Counted from the stretch's first letter, positions 1 through 7,416 are shown. The stretch is DNA of 23,281 nucleotides from Aureococcus anophagefferens (GCF_000186865.1 NW_008705563.1:1200550-1223830); one strand, 5' to 3'. Program-made: numbers and translations. Notes: generated by a model from the letters alone, not told the origin.

Positions 1-717
1 GTCGTCCGCGACCCAGAACTCGACCGTGATATTCGCCACCGCGGCGCCGCTCGGGAGACCGACGGCGACGGCCGTGAGCTCGTGGCGGCCCGGCTCGAGG
101 CCCCGGAGCTCCGCGCCGCGCGCCGCGCAGCTCACGAGCGCCGCGCGGTCGACGTAGGCGCAGACGCGCACGGCCGCGTCGCCGGGCGCCGCGAGCCGCG
201 CCGTCGACGCCTCGACGTCGATCGCGCGCGACCGCGCGTAGGTCGCGCCGGCGACGGGCGACGCGACCGCGAGCGCCGCGCGCGCGCCGGCGCGCCGCGC
301 GGCCGCGAGGCCGTCCTGCGCCGCGGCGAGCGCCGCGAGCGCCGCGTCGCGCGCGCCGCCGCCGGGCGCGAGCGCCGCCGCCGTGCGCGCGGCGCGCGCG
401 GCGTTGGCGAACTGGCCCAGCGCGAGGAGCTCTCCCGCGAGCGCCGTCTCGGCCGCCGCCCGGCAGCCCGCGTCGCGGTCCGCGCGCGCCGCCGCGACGA
501 GCCAGGCCAGCGCGCCGTGCACCTCGTGCTTCGCGCGCTTCGCCTCGCGCGCCCGCGCCAGGTGCGCCGACGACGCGCAGGCGCCGCTCGACGTCCGGAC
601 GACGGCCGTCGGGATCGCGTCCCGCGCGGCGCAGGACGACCCGTCGCACTGGCGCACGCCGTCGTCCCAGGTCACGGCGCGGCAGAGCGCGAACCAGAGC
701 GCGACGGCGATGCGCAT
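1..717 (-). CDS. Secreted protein with N-terminal helical region, 3' end beyond the window
   Basis: The reading frame is open from an ATG at 717 to the left edge (239 codons) with no stop, so the C-terminus is missing. An in-frame TAA at 727-729 lies just upstream and fixes the start. The N-terminus (MRIAVALWFALCRAVTW) is a signal peptide. A Cys-rich stretch follows, then an Ala-rich helical region of about 90 residues that could be TPR-like. Next comes a beta-rich segment ending in LEPGRHELTAVAV, ITVEFWV. This segment resembles the Ig-like module that often precedes catalytic domains in secreted algal proteins, so a glycosyltransferase or methyltransferase domain may follow outside the window. 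That is inference; no catalytic residues are visible. Codon use (C/G at third positions) fits the neighbours. Confidence 0.75.
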   Translation of the reverse strand, partial: MRIAVALWFALCRAVTWDDGVRQCDGSSCAARDAIPTAVVRTSSGACASSAHLARAREAKRAKHEVHGALAWLVAAARADRDAGCRAAAETALAGELLALGQFANAARAARTAAALAPGGGARDAALAALAAAQDGLAAARRAGARAALAVASPVAGATYARSRAIDVEASTARLAAPGDAAVRVCAYVDRAALVSCAARGAELRGLEPGRHELTAVAVGLPSGAAVANITVEFWVADD

Positions 718-945
718 CGCGATGGCTTACGGAGGCGCTGCGAAGGGATCTAGCGGCACCATCGTCGCGGGAGATCGTCGCGGGCTGCCTTGACGAGCCG
801 TAATTGACTTCACCTTTGCCTACTACAGTAGCCGATGTCATCGATCACTCGAGCATGATCGCGCCGCGGCCTTGTCGACGGCCAGTGGAGCTCGAGCGCT
901 GATCGACGGATCGACGAACGCTGACGAAGACGCAAGAAAACACGC
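718..945. promoter_or_regulatory. Divergent intergenic region between the secreted-protein and TLC genes
   Basis: This gap of 228 nt separates two divergently transcribed starts (717 minus, 946 plus) and must hold both promoters. It is less GC-rich than the coding DNA around 795-840. No TATA box is clear. It contains a GGGCTGCC motif at 782-789. Confidence 0.4.
782..789. promoter_or_regulatory. GGGCTGCC motif, divergent promoter
   Basis: The motif lies 65 nt upstream of the minus-strand ATG at 717 and 157 nt upstream of the plus-strand ATG at 946. It is followed by TTG, as is the copy at 15067. Its role is inferred only from its recurrence near gene starts. Confidence 0.25.
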
Positions 946-1830
946 ATGGCGTCGACGTGGGAGGAGGCCGCGGTCATCGCAGCGCGCCTGGCGGCGGAGC
1001 CGAGCCGCGCCTGCGCGCCGTCGACCTACGCGCGCGACCTCGCGCTGTCCATGGCGGCGACGGCGGGGCTCCTGCTGGGCACGCGCGCTGCCGCGGACCG
1101 CTGGGCGCCGGCCTGGTGCGGCCGGCCCGCGGAGCGCGCGGGCCGCGACGACTGGGACTCGCGCGTGGTCTCTACCTTGAACGCGGTCTACGTCGCCGGC
1201 GGCTACGGCGCGTTCTGCGCGCGGGCGGAACCAAGCCTCTTCGAGACGTCGTCCTACGACGCGACGCTCGTCGCGTCCTGCGGGCGGGACCGCTGGCTCG
1301 TCGCGCTCTGCGGCTATTTGGCGGTCGACGCGTGGCTCTGCTGCCTCGCGTTCTTGCGGCGGCCCCGGGGCGCTTCGAAGCGGAACGGCGCCGGCGGCTT
1401 CGACGACCCCGTCGTCCTCGCGCACCACGTCGTCGTGCTCGTCGCCTTCGCCGCGGGGGTTCGGACGCGACTCGCGACGCGCTACATGGCCTGCCTCATC
1501 TTCAACGAGGCGTCGACGCCGTTCCTGAACCTGCGGTCCCTGCTCAAATTCGCGGACCCGAAGGCGGGGCCGTCCGCGGCCTACGTCGCCAACGGCGTCT
1601 GCCTCGTCGCGACCTACGGCGCGTGCCGCATCGGCTGGACGCTCTTCGTCGTGGGGCACGTCGCGCGGTCCTGGCGGGACCTGTGGCGCGTCGGCTACCT
1701 CGTCGCCGACGGCCGCGTGCTCGTCGTCGCGGGGCTCTCGCTGCTCTGCGTCGCGCACCTGCTCATCAACGTCTACTGGTACGCGCTCATCCTGGCCAAG
1801 GCCCGGGACGCGCTCGCGAAGGCGCGGTAG
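946..1830 (+). CDS. TLC (TRAM-LAG1-CLN8) domain membrane protein, TLCD4-like
   Basis: This single-exon protein of 294 aa starts at an ATG preceded by ACGC. It has several hydrophobic segments, the first around residues 32-45 (LALSMAATAGLLLG). The family signature is visible in order: SRVVSTLNAVYVAG, then HHVVVLVAFAAG, then NEASTPFLNLRSLL, and a final helix near VLVVAGLSLLCVAHLLINVYW. The HH pair followed by an E-x-S-T-P-F-x-N motif is typical of TLC domains of the TMEM56/TLCD4 group rather than ceramide synthases. TLC proteins are ER or plasma-membrane proteins linked to lipid sensing, transport or fatty-acid composition; the exact substrate here is unknown. The length fits a stand-alone TLC protein. 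The 3' end is followed by a 318-nt gap before the convergent ACT gene. Confidence 0.8.
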   Translation: MASTWEEAAVIAARLAAEPSRACAPSTYARDLALSMAATAGLLLGTRAAADRWAPAWCGRPAERAGRDDWDSRVVSTLNAVYVAGGYGAFCARAEPSLFETSSYDATLVASCGRDRWLVALCGYLAVDAWLCCLAFLRRPRGASKRNGAGGFDDPVVLAHHVVVLVAFAAGVRTRLATRYMACLIFNEASTPFLNLRSLLKFADPKAGPSAAYVANGVCLVATYGACRIGWTLFVVGHVARSWRDLWRVGYLVADGRVLVVAGLSLLCVAHLLINVYWYALILAKARDALAKAR

Positions 1831-2148
1831 GGCCTAAGTCGATAGGGCATCTTATCGGGCGGCGTTCGCGGCGCGTCGCGGTGCGTCGCATCTACTTGTA
1901 GTATGTTACAAAGGGCAAAGGGGGGGGGGGACTATCGCGGACGCGGCGGACGCTGCACAGGCGGGGCCTCGCGTTTTGGGGGGCGGCCGGTGACGTATCC
2001 CGCCGGCGGCGGGATATGTTCACGGGACCGCGCCGCCGGCGGGATATGTTCACGGGACCGCCGCGTCGAGCACAAAGGGGGCAACAACATGCCAGTTGAA
2101 AACAAGAAACCACAGGCACAGCAGTGGGTCTTCGAATTGGGCGGCGGC
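1831..2148. other. Intergenic region between two convergent genes
   Basis: This is one of the two longest gene-free stretches (318 nt). It holds an AT-richer segment near 1885-1915, a run of about ten G at 1921-1930, and a 30-bp tandem repeat at 2001-2060. I see no convincing coding frame or RNA gene. It presumably contains both 3' untranslated regions. Confidence 0.5.
2001..2060. repeat. 30-bp tandem repeat, two copies
   Basis: Two adjacent 30-bp units (2001-2030 and 2031-2060) differ at one base. Each contains GGGATATGTTCACGGGACCG. The unit is mostly non-coding and sits between the 3' ends of convergent genes. Confidence 0.9.
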
Positions 2149-3426
2149 CTAGTAGGCCGCCGGGATCTCCGGCGCCGCGAGGTCCATGCGCTCGGGGGCC
2201 GCGAACGCGAGCTCCGAGGAGGCGCAGGAATTGACGCCCTCGTCGCTGTGGCGGCTCACGGAGTTCTCGGCGGAGATGGACCGGGACCGCGGCGGCGAGC
2301 CGTCCGCGAAGATCTCGAGGCGCGGCGAGTTCGAGCCGAGCGACGACGCGCCGCTCGCGGACTCGTCCGTCTCCAAATCGAGGGCGAGGCGCCGCTCGAT
2401 CTCGCGGAGCCGGTTCGGGTCGAGCACGGGCCCGCCCGTCTCCGCGTCGACGACGTCGAAGGTGTCGACGGCCGTCTTGGGGAGGCCCGCGTCCTCGGGC
2501 GAGTCGCGGCCGCGCGCGACGGTCGAGATCTTCGCGCCGACGATGGACAGCCGCAGGGACCCCAGCGTCTCCGTGATCTGCTTGAGCAGGCCCGGCCGGT
2601 CCGGGAGGGACACGTTGAGCGTCGTCGCGCCGGAGAAGTGGCGCTCGGACGCCGCGAGGCACTCGAGCACCGCCTCCTCGAGGAGCTCCAGGTCCTCGGC
2701 GTCGACGACGGGCCGCCGCGAGTGCGTGTCGACGACATCGAACTCGTCGTGGGCGACGCTGCCGGGCAGCGTCTCGCAGCGGCAGCCGACGACGCTCAGG
2801 TTCTTGCGCTGGAAGAAGCGGCTCATCTCTCCCAGCAGGCCCGGCCGGTCCGCGACGACGATGCGCACGGCCGTGCGGCCCTCGTCGGTGACGTGGGCGA
2901 GCACGGACGTCTCGACGGCGCCGCTCTCCTCGTGGGCTCTCGGCAGGCCCGGCAACGCCGCGGGCGTTTCGACCTCGGGCTCCGCGAGCCAGCTGCCGCC
3001 GGCGAGCGACTCGAGCCAGCCCGGCTCGCCGTCGTCGCCGTCGAGGTCCCGCGACCGCTTGCGCTGGATCGCGCCCGACGTGCCGCGCGTGACGCGGCCG
3101 CTCTCGCCCGGCGGCGCCGCCGCGGGCCGCCCGGGCTTCTCGACCGACGCGAGGAACGCGAGCCGCGCGGCGTCGAGCGCCGCGCGGTCACCCGGGCCGA
3201 GGTCGCCCTTCTTCTTGAAGCAGCACTTGCCGATGGCGTGCGTCGACGACAGCTTCTTGGTCACGCGCATGGGCGTGCACATGAGGCACTCGCTCAGCGT
3301 GCTCCGCAGCGACTCGCCCCCGAGCAGGCCGGGCAGCGACCCGGACGTGAAGTGCTCGATGAGGAGCATGGCGTAGTCGCACTCCTGGGTCGTCCACTTG
3401 CCCTGGCGCCGCTCGTAGGTCGCCAT
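2149..3426 (-). CDS. Tandem ACT-domain protein with stramenopile-type N-terminal domain
   Basis: The protein has 425 aa from an ATG at 3426. Residues 8-70 hold a basic, conserved-looking block: KWTTQECDYAMLLIEHF, GESLRSTLSECL, CTPMRVTKKL and IGKCCF. From memory this resembles an uncharacterised domain widespread in diatom and oomycete nuclear proteins. A linker follows with a nuclear-localisation-like QRKRSR near 121-126. Two ACT domains come next, at about 186-258 (VADRPGLLGEMSRFF, LSVVGCRCET) and 268-350 (LPDRPGLLKQITETLG, LSIVGAKIST). Both keep the D-R-P-G-L-L ligand loop. The Ser-rich tail may be phosphorylated. ACT domains bind amino acids or other small ligands, as in plant ACR proteins and the GlnD tail. 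A nuclear ligand-responsive regulator is a reasonable inference, not shown. No enzyme domain is present. Confidence 0.8.
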   Translation of the reverse strand: MATYERRQGKWTTQECDYAMLLIEHFTSGSLPGLLGGESLRSTLSECLMCTPMRVTKKLSSTHAIGKCCFKKKGDLGPGDRAALDAARLAFLASVEKPGRPAAAPPGESGRVTRGTSGAIQRKRSRDLDGDDGEPGWLESLAGGSWLAEPEVETPAALPGLPRAHEESGAVETSVLAHVTDEGRTAVRIVVADRPGLLGEMSRFFQRKNLSVVGCRCETLPGSVAHDEFDVVDTHSRRPVVDAEDLELLEEAVLECLAASERHFSGATTLNVSLPDRPGLLKQITETLGSLRLSIVGAKISTVARGRDSPEDAGLPKTAVDTFDVVDAETGGPVLDPNRLREIERRLALDLETDESASGASSLGSNSPRLEIFADGSPPRSRSISAENSVSRHSDEGVNSCASSELAFAAPERMDLAAPEIPAAY

Positions 3427-3596
3427 GGTCGACGCGCGCGGGGCCCGCGCGCGGCCGAACGAACGGCGCCCTGTCGCGCGCGGTGGCAGCGGGTCCGCTT
3501 TTTTGAGGCCGCGACCGCGAGATGTCGATGTTGATAATCGCTAAACATGATGTGGCGCGGCCACCCAAAAGGCTGCGACTTCACGTCCGGTCCAAC

Positions 3597-3605
3597 GGGC
3601 TGCCC
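3597..3605 (+). promoter_or_regulatory. GGGCTGCCC motif upstream of the agmatinase start
   Basis: This 9-mer ends 13 nt before the ATG at 3619. Its position, matching the spacing seen at 15067, is one reason to prefer that start over the ATG pair at 3547/3550. Confidence 0.3.
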
Positions 3606-3618
3606 GACGCGGCCAACG

Positions 3619-4909
3619 ATGCTCCATCGGCCCGCGCGTCGCGCCGCGCTCGCGTGGCGGTCTGCGCGCCGGTCCTGGCTCCCGGGAATGCGCGCACGCC
3701 AGTCCTGGCTCCCAGGCATGCGCGCATGCTTCGCGACGGGTCCCTACGGCGCGCAGCCGCCGGCGCTCGCGCTGCCCAACGCGACGCCGCGCTACGCCAG
3801 CGGTCCGGCGACTTTTTTTCGCTGCAAATACGAGCCCTGGCGGGAGACGGAGGCCGACATCGCCATCGTCGGCGTGCCCTTCGACGGCGGCGTCACGAAC
3901 CGGCCCGGCGCGCGCCACGGCCCGCGGCGCGTCCGCGAGGCGTCCGCGGACCACGTGCGACCCCTGACGCGCGGCCGGAGCCCCCTGGAGCTCGCGGCCT
4001 GCGTCGACGGCGGCGACGTCGCGGTCCAACGGCCCTACGAGCTGGAGGGCGCGCACGGCGAGATCGAGGCCGCGTTCCGGGATACGAAGTTTCGAGACGT
4101 CGCGACGCTCGCCGTCGCGGCGACCACAGCGTGACGCTGCCGATCCTGCGGGGCATCGTGCACGCGCGCGGCGGCGAGCCGCTGGGTCTCGTGCACCTGG
4201 ACGCGCACTGCGACACGGGCGACGACTACCTGGGCTCGCGGTTCCACCACGGCGCGCCCTTCAAGATCGCCGTCGACGAGGGGCTGCTGGACCCGAAGCG
4301 CTGCGTCCAGCTCGGGATCAGGGGCACGCTGGCCGCGCCGGACGCCTGGGCGTTTTCGACGGCGTCGTCGCCTGTGTGGAAATCAACCACTGGTTTGGGA
4401 CGTCCCGACCAAACTTTGAAATTCTCTAGCTCGGTCAAATCGAAGTGGATTCGGATGATTTTTGGAAGGAATACGCGCACATTGAAGTCGGATTGAAGAT
4501 TTGATTTGCACACAGGTCGGGCATGACGGTGATTCCCATGGACGAACTTGTTGAGGACTATGTGAGGAAAGGTGCGACTGGCATCACGGCGCTCGCGGCG
4601 AAGGTCGCGGCGGTCGTCGCGGGACCGGCCTATCTGTCCTTCGACATCGACGTGCTCGACCCGGCCTTCGCGCCGGGCACGGGCACGCCGGAGGCCGGCG
4701 GGCTCGCGACGCGCGAGGCCCAGCAGATCCTGCGGGCGCTGCTGGGCGCGGCGGAGCAAGGCGCACTGGACGTCGTCGCCGCGGACCTCGTCGAGGTCGC
4801 GCCGCCCTTCGACGCCGCGGACATGACGTCCCTGGCCGCGGCGAACCTCCTCCACGACATCCTCGCGATCCTCGCGACGGGCGTCGCGAGGCGGCGTCGT
4901 ACAAGTTAA
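3619..4909 (+). CDS. Agmatinase / arginase-family ureohydrolase, two exons, with an apparent 1-base deletion
   Basis: Exon 1 runs 3619-4363 and exon 2 runs 4516-4909, joined in phase 2 across an introner so that the protein reads AFSTA-SGMTVIP. Family motifs are clear: VGVPFDGGVTNRPGARHGP, the metal site HLDAHCDTGDDY, and SFDIDVLDPAFAPGTGTPE near the end. The dinuclear-manganese ureohydrolases that carry these motifs split agmatine, guanidino acids or arginine to urea. The DAHxDT and GTGTPE forms favour agmatinase over arginase. The frame breaks at about 4117: the expected GGDHS metal motif reads correctly only if one G is restored after GTC at 4114-4116. This is either a sequence error or a disabling mutation. 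The N-terminus from 3619 is Arg/Ala-rich without acidic residues, like a mitochondrial presequence. An upstream ATG at 3547 is also possible. Confidence 0.8.
3668..3727. repeat. 30-bp tandem repeat in the agmatinase N-terminal region
   Basis: Two 30-bp units (3668-3697, 3698-3727) match at 26 of 30 positions. In the agmatinase frame they encode two near-copies of SWLPGMRA. The repeat precedes the conserved domain, so it lies in the targeting leader or 5' untranslated region. Confidence 0.8.
4364..4515 (+). mobile_element. Introner (144 bp) forming the agmatinase intron, with target copy
   Basis: The element proper is 4372-4515. Its ends are inverted repeats: CTGTGTGGAAATCAA on the left and the complement of CTGTGTGCAAATCAA on the right (14 of 15). 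The 8 bases before it (GTCGTCGC, 4364-4371) and after it (GTCGGGCA, 4516-4523) would be the target duplication, now matching at only 4 of 8. Splicing GT at 4364 to CAG at 4513-4515 restores the agmatinase frame exactly, so the intron is one target copy plus the element. The inside is far poorer in GC than the exons. Relative to the copy at 18424 it has lost about 59 bp internally. Confidence 0.88.
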
Positions 4910-4934
4910 TTTTCGCTACGAATTCCCCCGGCGC

Positions 4935-5501
4935 TCACCGGTGCTCGCCGAGGTCGCCGGACTCCACTTCGGCGAGCGTCGCGATGGCGCTCGCGGCGAT
5001 GGCGAACTTCCAGGCGCCGAGGTCCGCGACCGTCCGCACCTTGAATTTGGCGAGGTCCGCGTCCGAATGCTCCGCGATGCCCTGGAGCGCGGACGGCGGC
5101 AGCGCGAGGATCTCCTTGATCGTCTTGCCCTCGTGCGCCTCGTCCAGGGCCTTGTTCGCGTTGAGCGTCGAGCCGTCGACGCGGCGGTCCGGCATCTCGT
5201 GCTCGGCCAGGTCCGCGAACGCGCGCGCCCAGAGGAAATACTTCCAGCGACCCAGCTGCCCGACGGTCGGGATCTTCAGGTCCGCCCCCACGGCGTCGGT
5301 CCAGTCGGCCATCCCCTGCAGCGCCGACACCGGCGACGCCGCGAGCTCCGCGAAGCTCTTCCCTTCGTAGGCCTTGTCGACGATGTCGTTGACGTTCATG
5401 GACGCGCCGAGCGTGGACATCGATGGCTGACGATGCACCGGCGCGAAGGCCAGCGTTGATGCGCAGAAGGCCAGCATCGCGAGCCCGCGCCGCATGACCA
5501 T
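4935..5501 (-). CDS. Plastid-type protein with two internal repeats
   Basis: The protein has 188 aa from the ATG at 5501 (a second ATG at 5495 is equally possible). The leader MRRGLAMLAFCASTLAFAP is a signal peptide ending in an ASAFAP-like site, the classic stramenopile bipartite plastid leader. Two homologous units of about 65 residues follow. Each begins with A-x-E-G-K-(S/T), continues with P-x-S-A-L-Q-G, then T-V-x-x-L-G-x-W-K, and ends in an Ala-rich helix with LAE. The first unit spans about 40-105 and the second about 115-180. I recognise the SALQG...TV.DLG.WK pattern as a small helical module common in algal plastid proteins, but cannot name its function. It ends 25 nt from the convergent agmatinase stop. 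Confidence 0.75.
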   Translation of the reverse strand: MVMRRGLAMLAFCASTLAFAPVHRQPSMSTLGASMNVNDIVDKAYEGKSFAELAASPVSALQGMADWTDAVGADLKIPTVGQLGRWKYFLWARAFADLAEHEMPDRRVDGSTLNANKALDEAHEGKTIKEILALPPSALQGIAEHSDADLAKFKVRTVADLGAWKFAIAASAIATLAEVESGDLGEHR

Positions 5502-5654
5502 CAGAATACGAGAGGCTGCAGCACAGTGAAGTACAGTGCCGCAAATGGGCTGCGGCCTTTATACTGCTATTGAACTTCAAGCAGTCATAAGTTTACCTCT
5601 CGACGAGTTATGGCGTCGCAATCGGTGTTGAGGCCCTGTGCGCGACTCTGAGCC
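5502..5654. promoter_or_regulatory. Divergent promoter region with AT-rich core
   Basis: This 153-nt gap separates divergent starts at 5501 and 5655. It is locally AT-rich (about 5556-5600) and contains TTTATA at 5558-5563, a possible TATA-like element. ACAGTG occurs twice, at about 5523 and 5533. Confidence 0.4.
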
Positions 5655-6227
5655 ATGCTCCTCGGCGGCTTTGCATCGATCGCGCTGGCGCTCGCATCCG
5701 TGTCGCCGGACGTGCTGCCGCCAAATGCGCTGCCACCGAACGCGCTGCCGAATGCGGACGCGTCGCTGCCCGCGCCAAAGGCGCTGAAGCCCTGCCGCGG
5801 CGAGAGCGACTGCATCTCCTCCGCCGGGACCGAGAGCCCGAACCACTTCCAGGCGCCGCTGGCCCTTGGCGCCGGCGGCCGCGCGGCCGCGTACCGCGGC
5901 GCCGTCGGCGCGCTGCGCGAGGCCGGCTGCGCCGTCCGCGGCGACGCCGCGACCTACGTCGTCGCGAGCTGCCCCGACGGCGACGACGTCGAGCTGCTCC
6001 TGAGGGACGACGTCGCCACCTTCCGCGCGGCCGCGCGGCGCAAGGGCCTCACGCCGCCCTGGTGCACGGAGAAGAACTGCATCAACGGGAGCATGGCGCA
6101 GCGGAAGCGCGTGCTGGCGCTCGGCGCGAAATTGGGCTGGTCGCCGATCGACTCGACGAACATGGAGGACGAGGGGCGATGGACGCCCATCTTCTTCAAC
6201 ACCGACGCCGTACCGAGGGACGAGTAG
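5655..6227 (+). CDS. Secreted DUF1499-like protein
   Basis: The protein has 190 aa and a hydrophobic signal peptide (MLLGGFASIALALASV). A Pro/Ala/Asn-rich linker follows in which LPPNA is repeated. The remainder resembles DUF1499: ESDCISSAG near residue 53, a central segment (YVVASCPDGDDVELLLRDDV) matching the domain's FvDDvEf region, and a terminal block NCINGSMAQRKRV in the position of the usual N-R-x-R-I/V. The match is divergent: the typical SASR motif is not visible, and extra Cys residues (DC, SC, WC, NC) suggest disulfides in an oxidising compartment such as the thylakoid lumen. DUF1499 has no established biochemical role. The stop is only 5 nt from the stop of the convergent PH gene. 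Confidence 0.7.
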   Translation: MLLGGFASIALALASVSPDVLPPNALPPNALPNADASLPAPKALKPCRGESDCISSAGTESPNHFQAPLALGAGGRAAAYRGAVGALREAGCAVRGDAATYVVASCPDGDDVELLLRDDVATFRAAARRKGLTPPWCTEKNCINGSMAQRKRVLALGAKLGWSPIDSTNMEDEGRWTPIFFNTDAVPRDE

Positions 6228-6232
6228 TAAGA

Positions 6233-6931
6233 TTACTGCTTCGACGCGTCCTCCTCCTCCGCCTTCGGGTTCCACAGCGCCTGGGGCGCGTCGAAGCACG
6301 CGAGCGTCGGCCAGGAGCAGAAGAGGCCCTCGTCGGGCGCGTCCCCGACGCTCCCGCCGCGGTCCCGGTGCCTCAGCCGCGCGCGCGTCACGTTGAGCTC
6401 GTCGAGGATCTTCGCGTTCTCGTCCGCGAGGTGCTCGACGTGCAGGTTGATGCGCCGGTTGTGCTCGAGGACGTCGTTGAGCTGCCGCTGGACGCCGTCG
6501 TCGTGGGCCTTGGCGCTGCGGTCGAAGGCGTCGAGCCAGGCCCGGGCCTCGTCGGCGGTCGACGCGAGGAGCCGGTAGGCGATGCCGCTCACGGTCTTGA
6601 CGAGGATGGGCGCGGGCGCCGCGTCCTTGTCGAAGGCGCGCTTCGCGGCGTCGACGCCGACGACGTCCCCCGCCGCCGCGAGCTCGTAGGTCGCCGCCTT
6701 CAGCACGATCACCCCCAGCGCCTTGCCGCCGTCGTCGCTGTCGAAGTAGTAGAGCAGGGGCCAGTGCTCCGCGAGTTCGAACCAGCGCTTCTTCCAGCTC
6801 GCCGTGTTGAACTGGCCCTGCTTCACGAGGTAGCCGTTCTTCACGCACCGCTCCTGGTTCGACGCCAGCGCGTGGAAGTCCGGGGCGTCGATCTTGAACG
6901 AGTTCGCCTCGCTCCGGCCCATGAACGCCAT
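6233..6931 (-). CDS. PH-domain protein with C-terminal coiled coil
   Basis: The protein has 232 aa from the ATG at 6931; another in-frame ATG lies at 6922. A PH domain spans about residues 30-135. It begins VKNGYLVKQGQFNTASWKKR and WFEL, the usual first strands with the basic loop that binds phosphoinositides. It ends with EARAWLDAFDRS, the C-terminal helix with its invariant Trp. A helix of about 50 residues follows (QRQLNDVLEHNRRINLHVEHL) that should form a coiled coil. The tail is short and acidic. The likely role is membrane recruitment through lipid binding, inferred from the fold. The frame is open upstream to 7102, but that part overlaps a duplicated segment and is unlikely to be coding. 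Confidence 0.78.
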   Translation of the reverse strand: MAFMGRSEANSFKIDAPDFHALASNQERCVKNGYLVKQGQFNTASWKKRWFELAEHWPLLYYFDSDDGGKALGVIVLKAATYELAAAGDVVGVDAAKRAFDKDAAPAPILVKTVSGIAYRLLASTADEARAWLDAFDRSAKAHDDGVQRQLNDVLEHNRRINLHVEHLADENAKILDELNVTRARLRHRDRGGSVGDAPDEGLFCSWPTLACFDAPQALWNPKAEEEDASKQ

Positions 6932-6932
6932 C

Positions 6933-7065
6933 ACGTCGGGGCAGCCTTGTACGTTTGCGCGGGGGGCAGCAACGACAACGACACGCTCTACTGGACCTTT
7001 GGCTCCCGCGACGACGCGATAACGTCGGGGCAGCCTTCTTCGTTTGAGCGGGGACTGCAACAACG
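6933..7065. repeat. Composite duplication in the divergent promoter of the PH and small-membrane genes
   Basis: Copy 1 (6933-6980) and copy 2 (7022-7065) are near-identical over about 45 bp, both starting ACGTCGGGGCAGCCTT. Between them, 6981-7018 is an exact 38-bp copy of 7274-7311, which is inside the next gene and encodes YTLYWTFGSRDD. Copy 1 abuts the PH start codon. In copy 2 the equivalent ATG is changed to TTATC on the minus strand. Confidence 0.9.
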
Positions 7066-7119
7066 TCTGGTTGAGGAAAGGTTGAGGCAAAACGAGCACC
7101 ACTCGCTGGCCACTCGCTC

Positions 7120-7416
7120 ATGGCCGCGGCCAAGGCCGCCAAGCGCGAGGACCTCGTCGCCGTGCGACGGGGCGGGCCGACGCGCCGCGGCAAGCTCATC
7201 GTCGGCGGCGTCTTCTGCTTCACGTGCTTCAAGCTCGGCGCCAAGCCCTGGCTCCTCGTCGGCGCCTTCGCCTACACGCTCTACTGGACCTTTGGCTCCC
7301 GCGACGACGCGGCGGAGTACCGGTTCCTCGACGCGGAGGAGTCGAAGCCCATCGTCGAGGAGCACGTCGGCGAGTACCAGGCCAAGGAGCGCACGCGTGA
7401 TCGGAAGAAACGGTGA
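7120..7416 (+). CDS. Small two-helix membrane protein
   Basis: The protein has 98 aa from ATG 7120. Its basic N-terminus (AAAKAAKREDLVAVRRGGPTRR) is followed by two closely spaced hydrophobic segments at about residues 25-39 (KLIVGGVFCFTCFKLG) and 43-57 (PWLLVGAFAYTLYWTFG), then a charged tail ending in RDRKKR. I do not recognise the family. Third-position G/C bias and a coherent membrane hairpin support real coding. Orientation is divergent from the PH gene, 188 nt away, and 38 bp of this gene are copied into that gap. The terminal KKR could act in ER retention or simply be a basic membrane anchor. Confidence 0.6.
   Translation: MAAAKAAKREDLVAVRRGGPTRRGKLIVGGVFCFTCFKLGAKPWLLVGAFAYTLYWTFGSRDDAAEYRFLDAEESKPIVEEHVGEYQAKERTRDRKKR

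Noticed and set aside
5577..7244. Long minus-strand open frame across the DUF1499-like and PH genes
   Set aside because: It is Arg-rich and antisense to better supported genes. High GC removes stop codons and creates such frames throughout the window.
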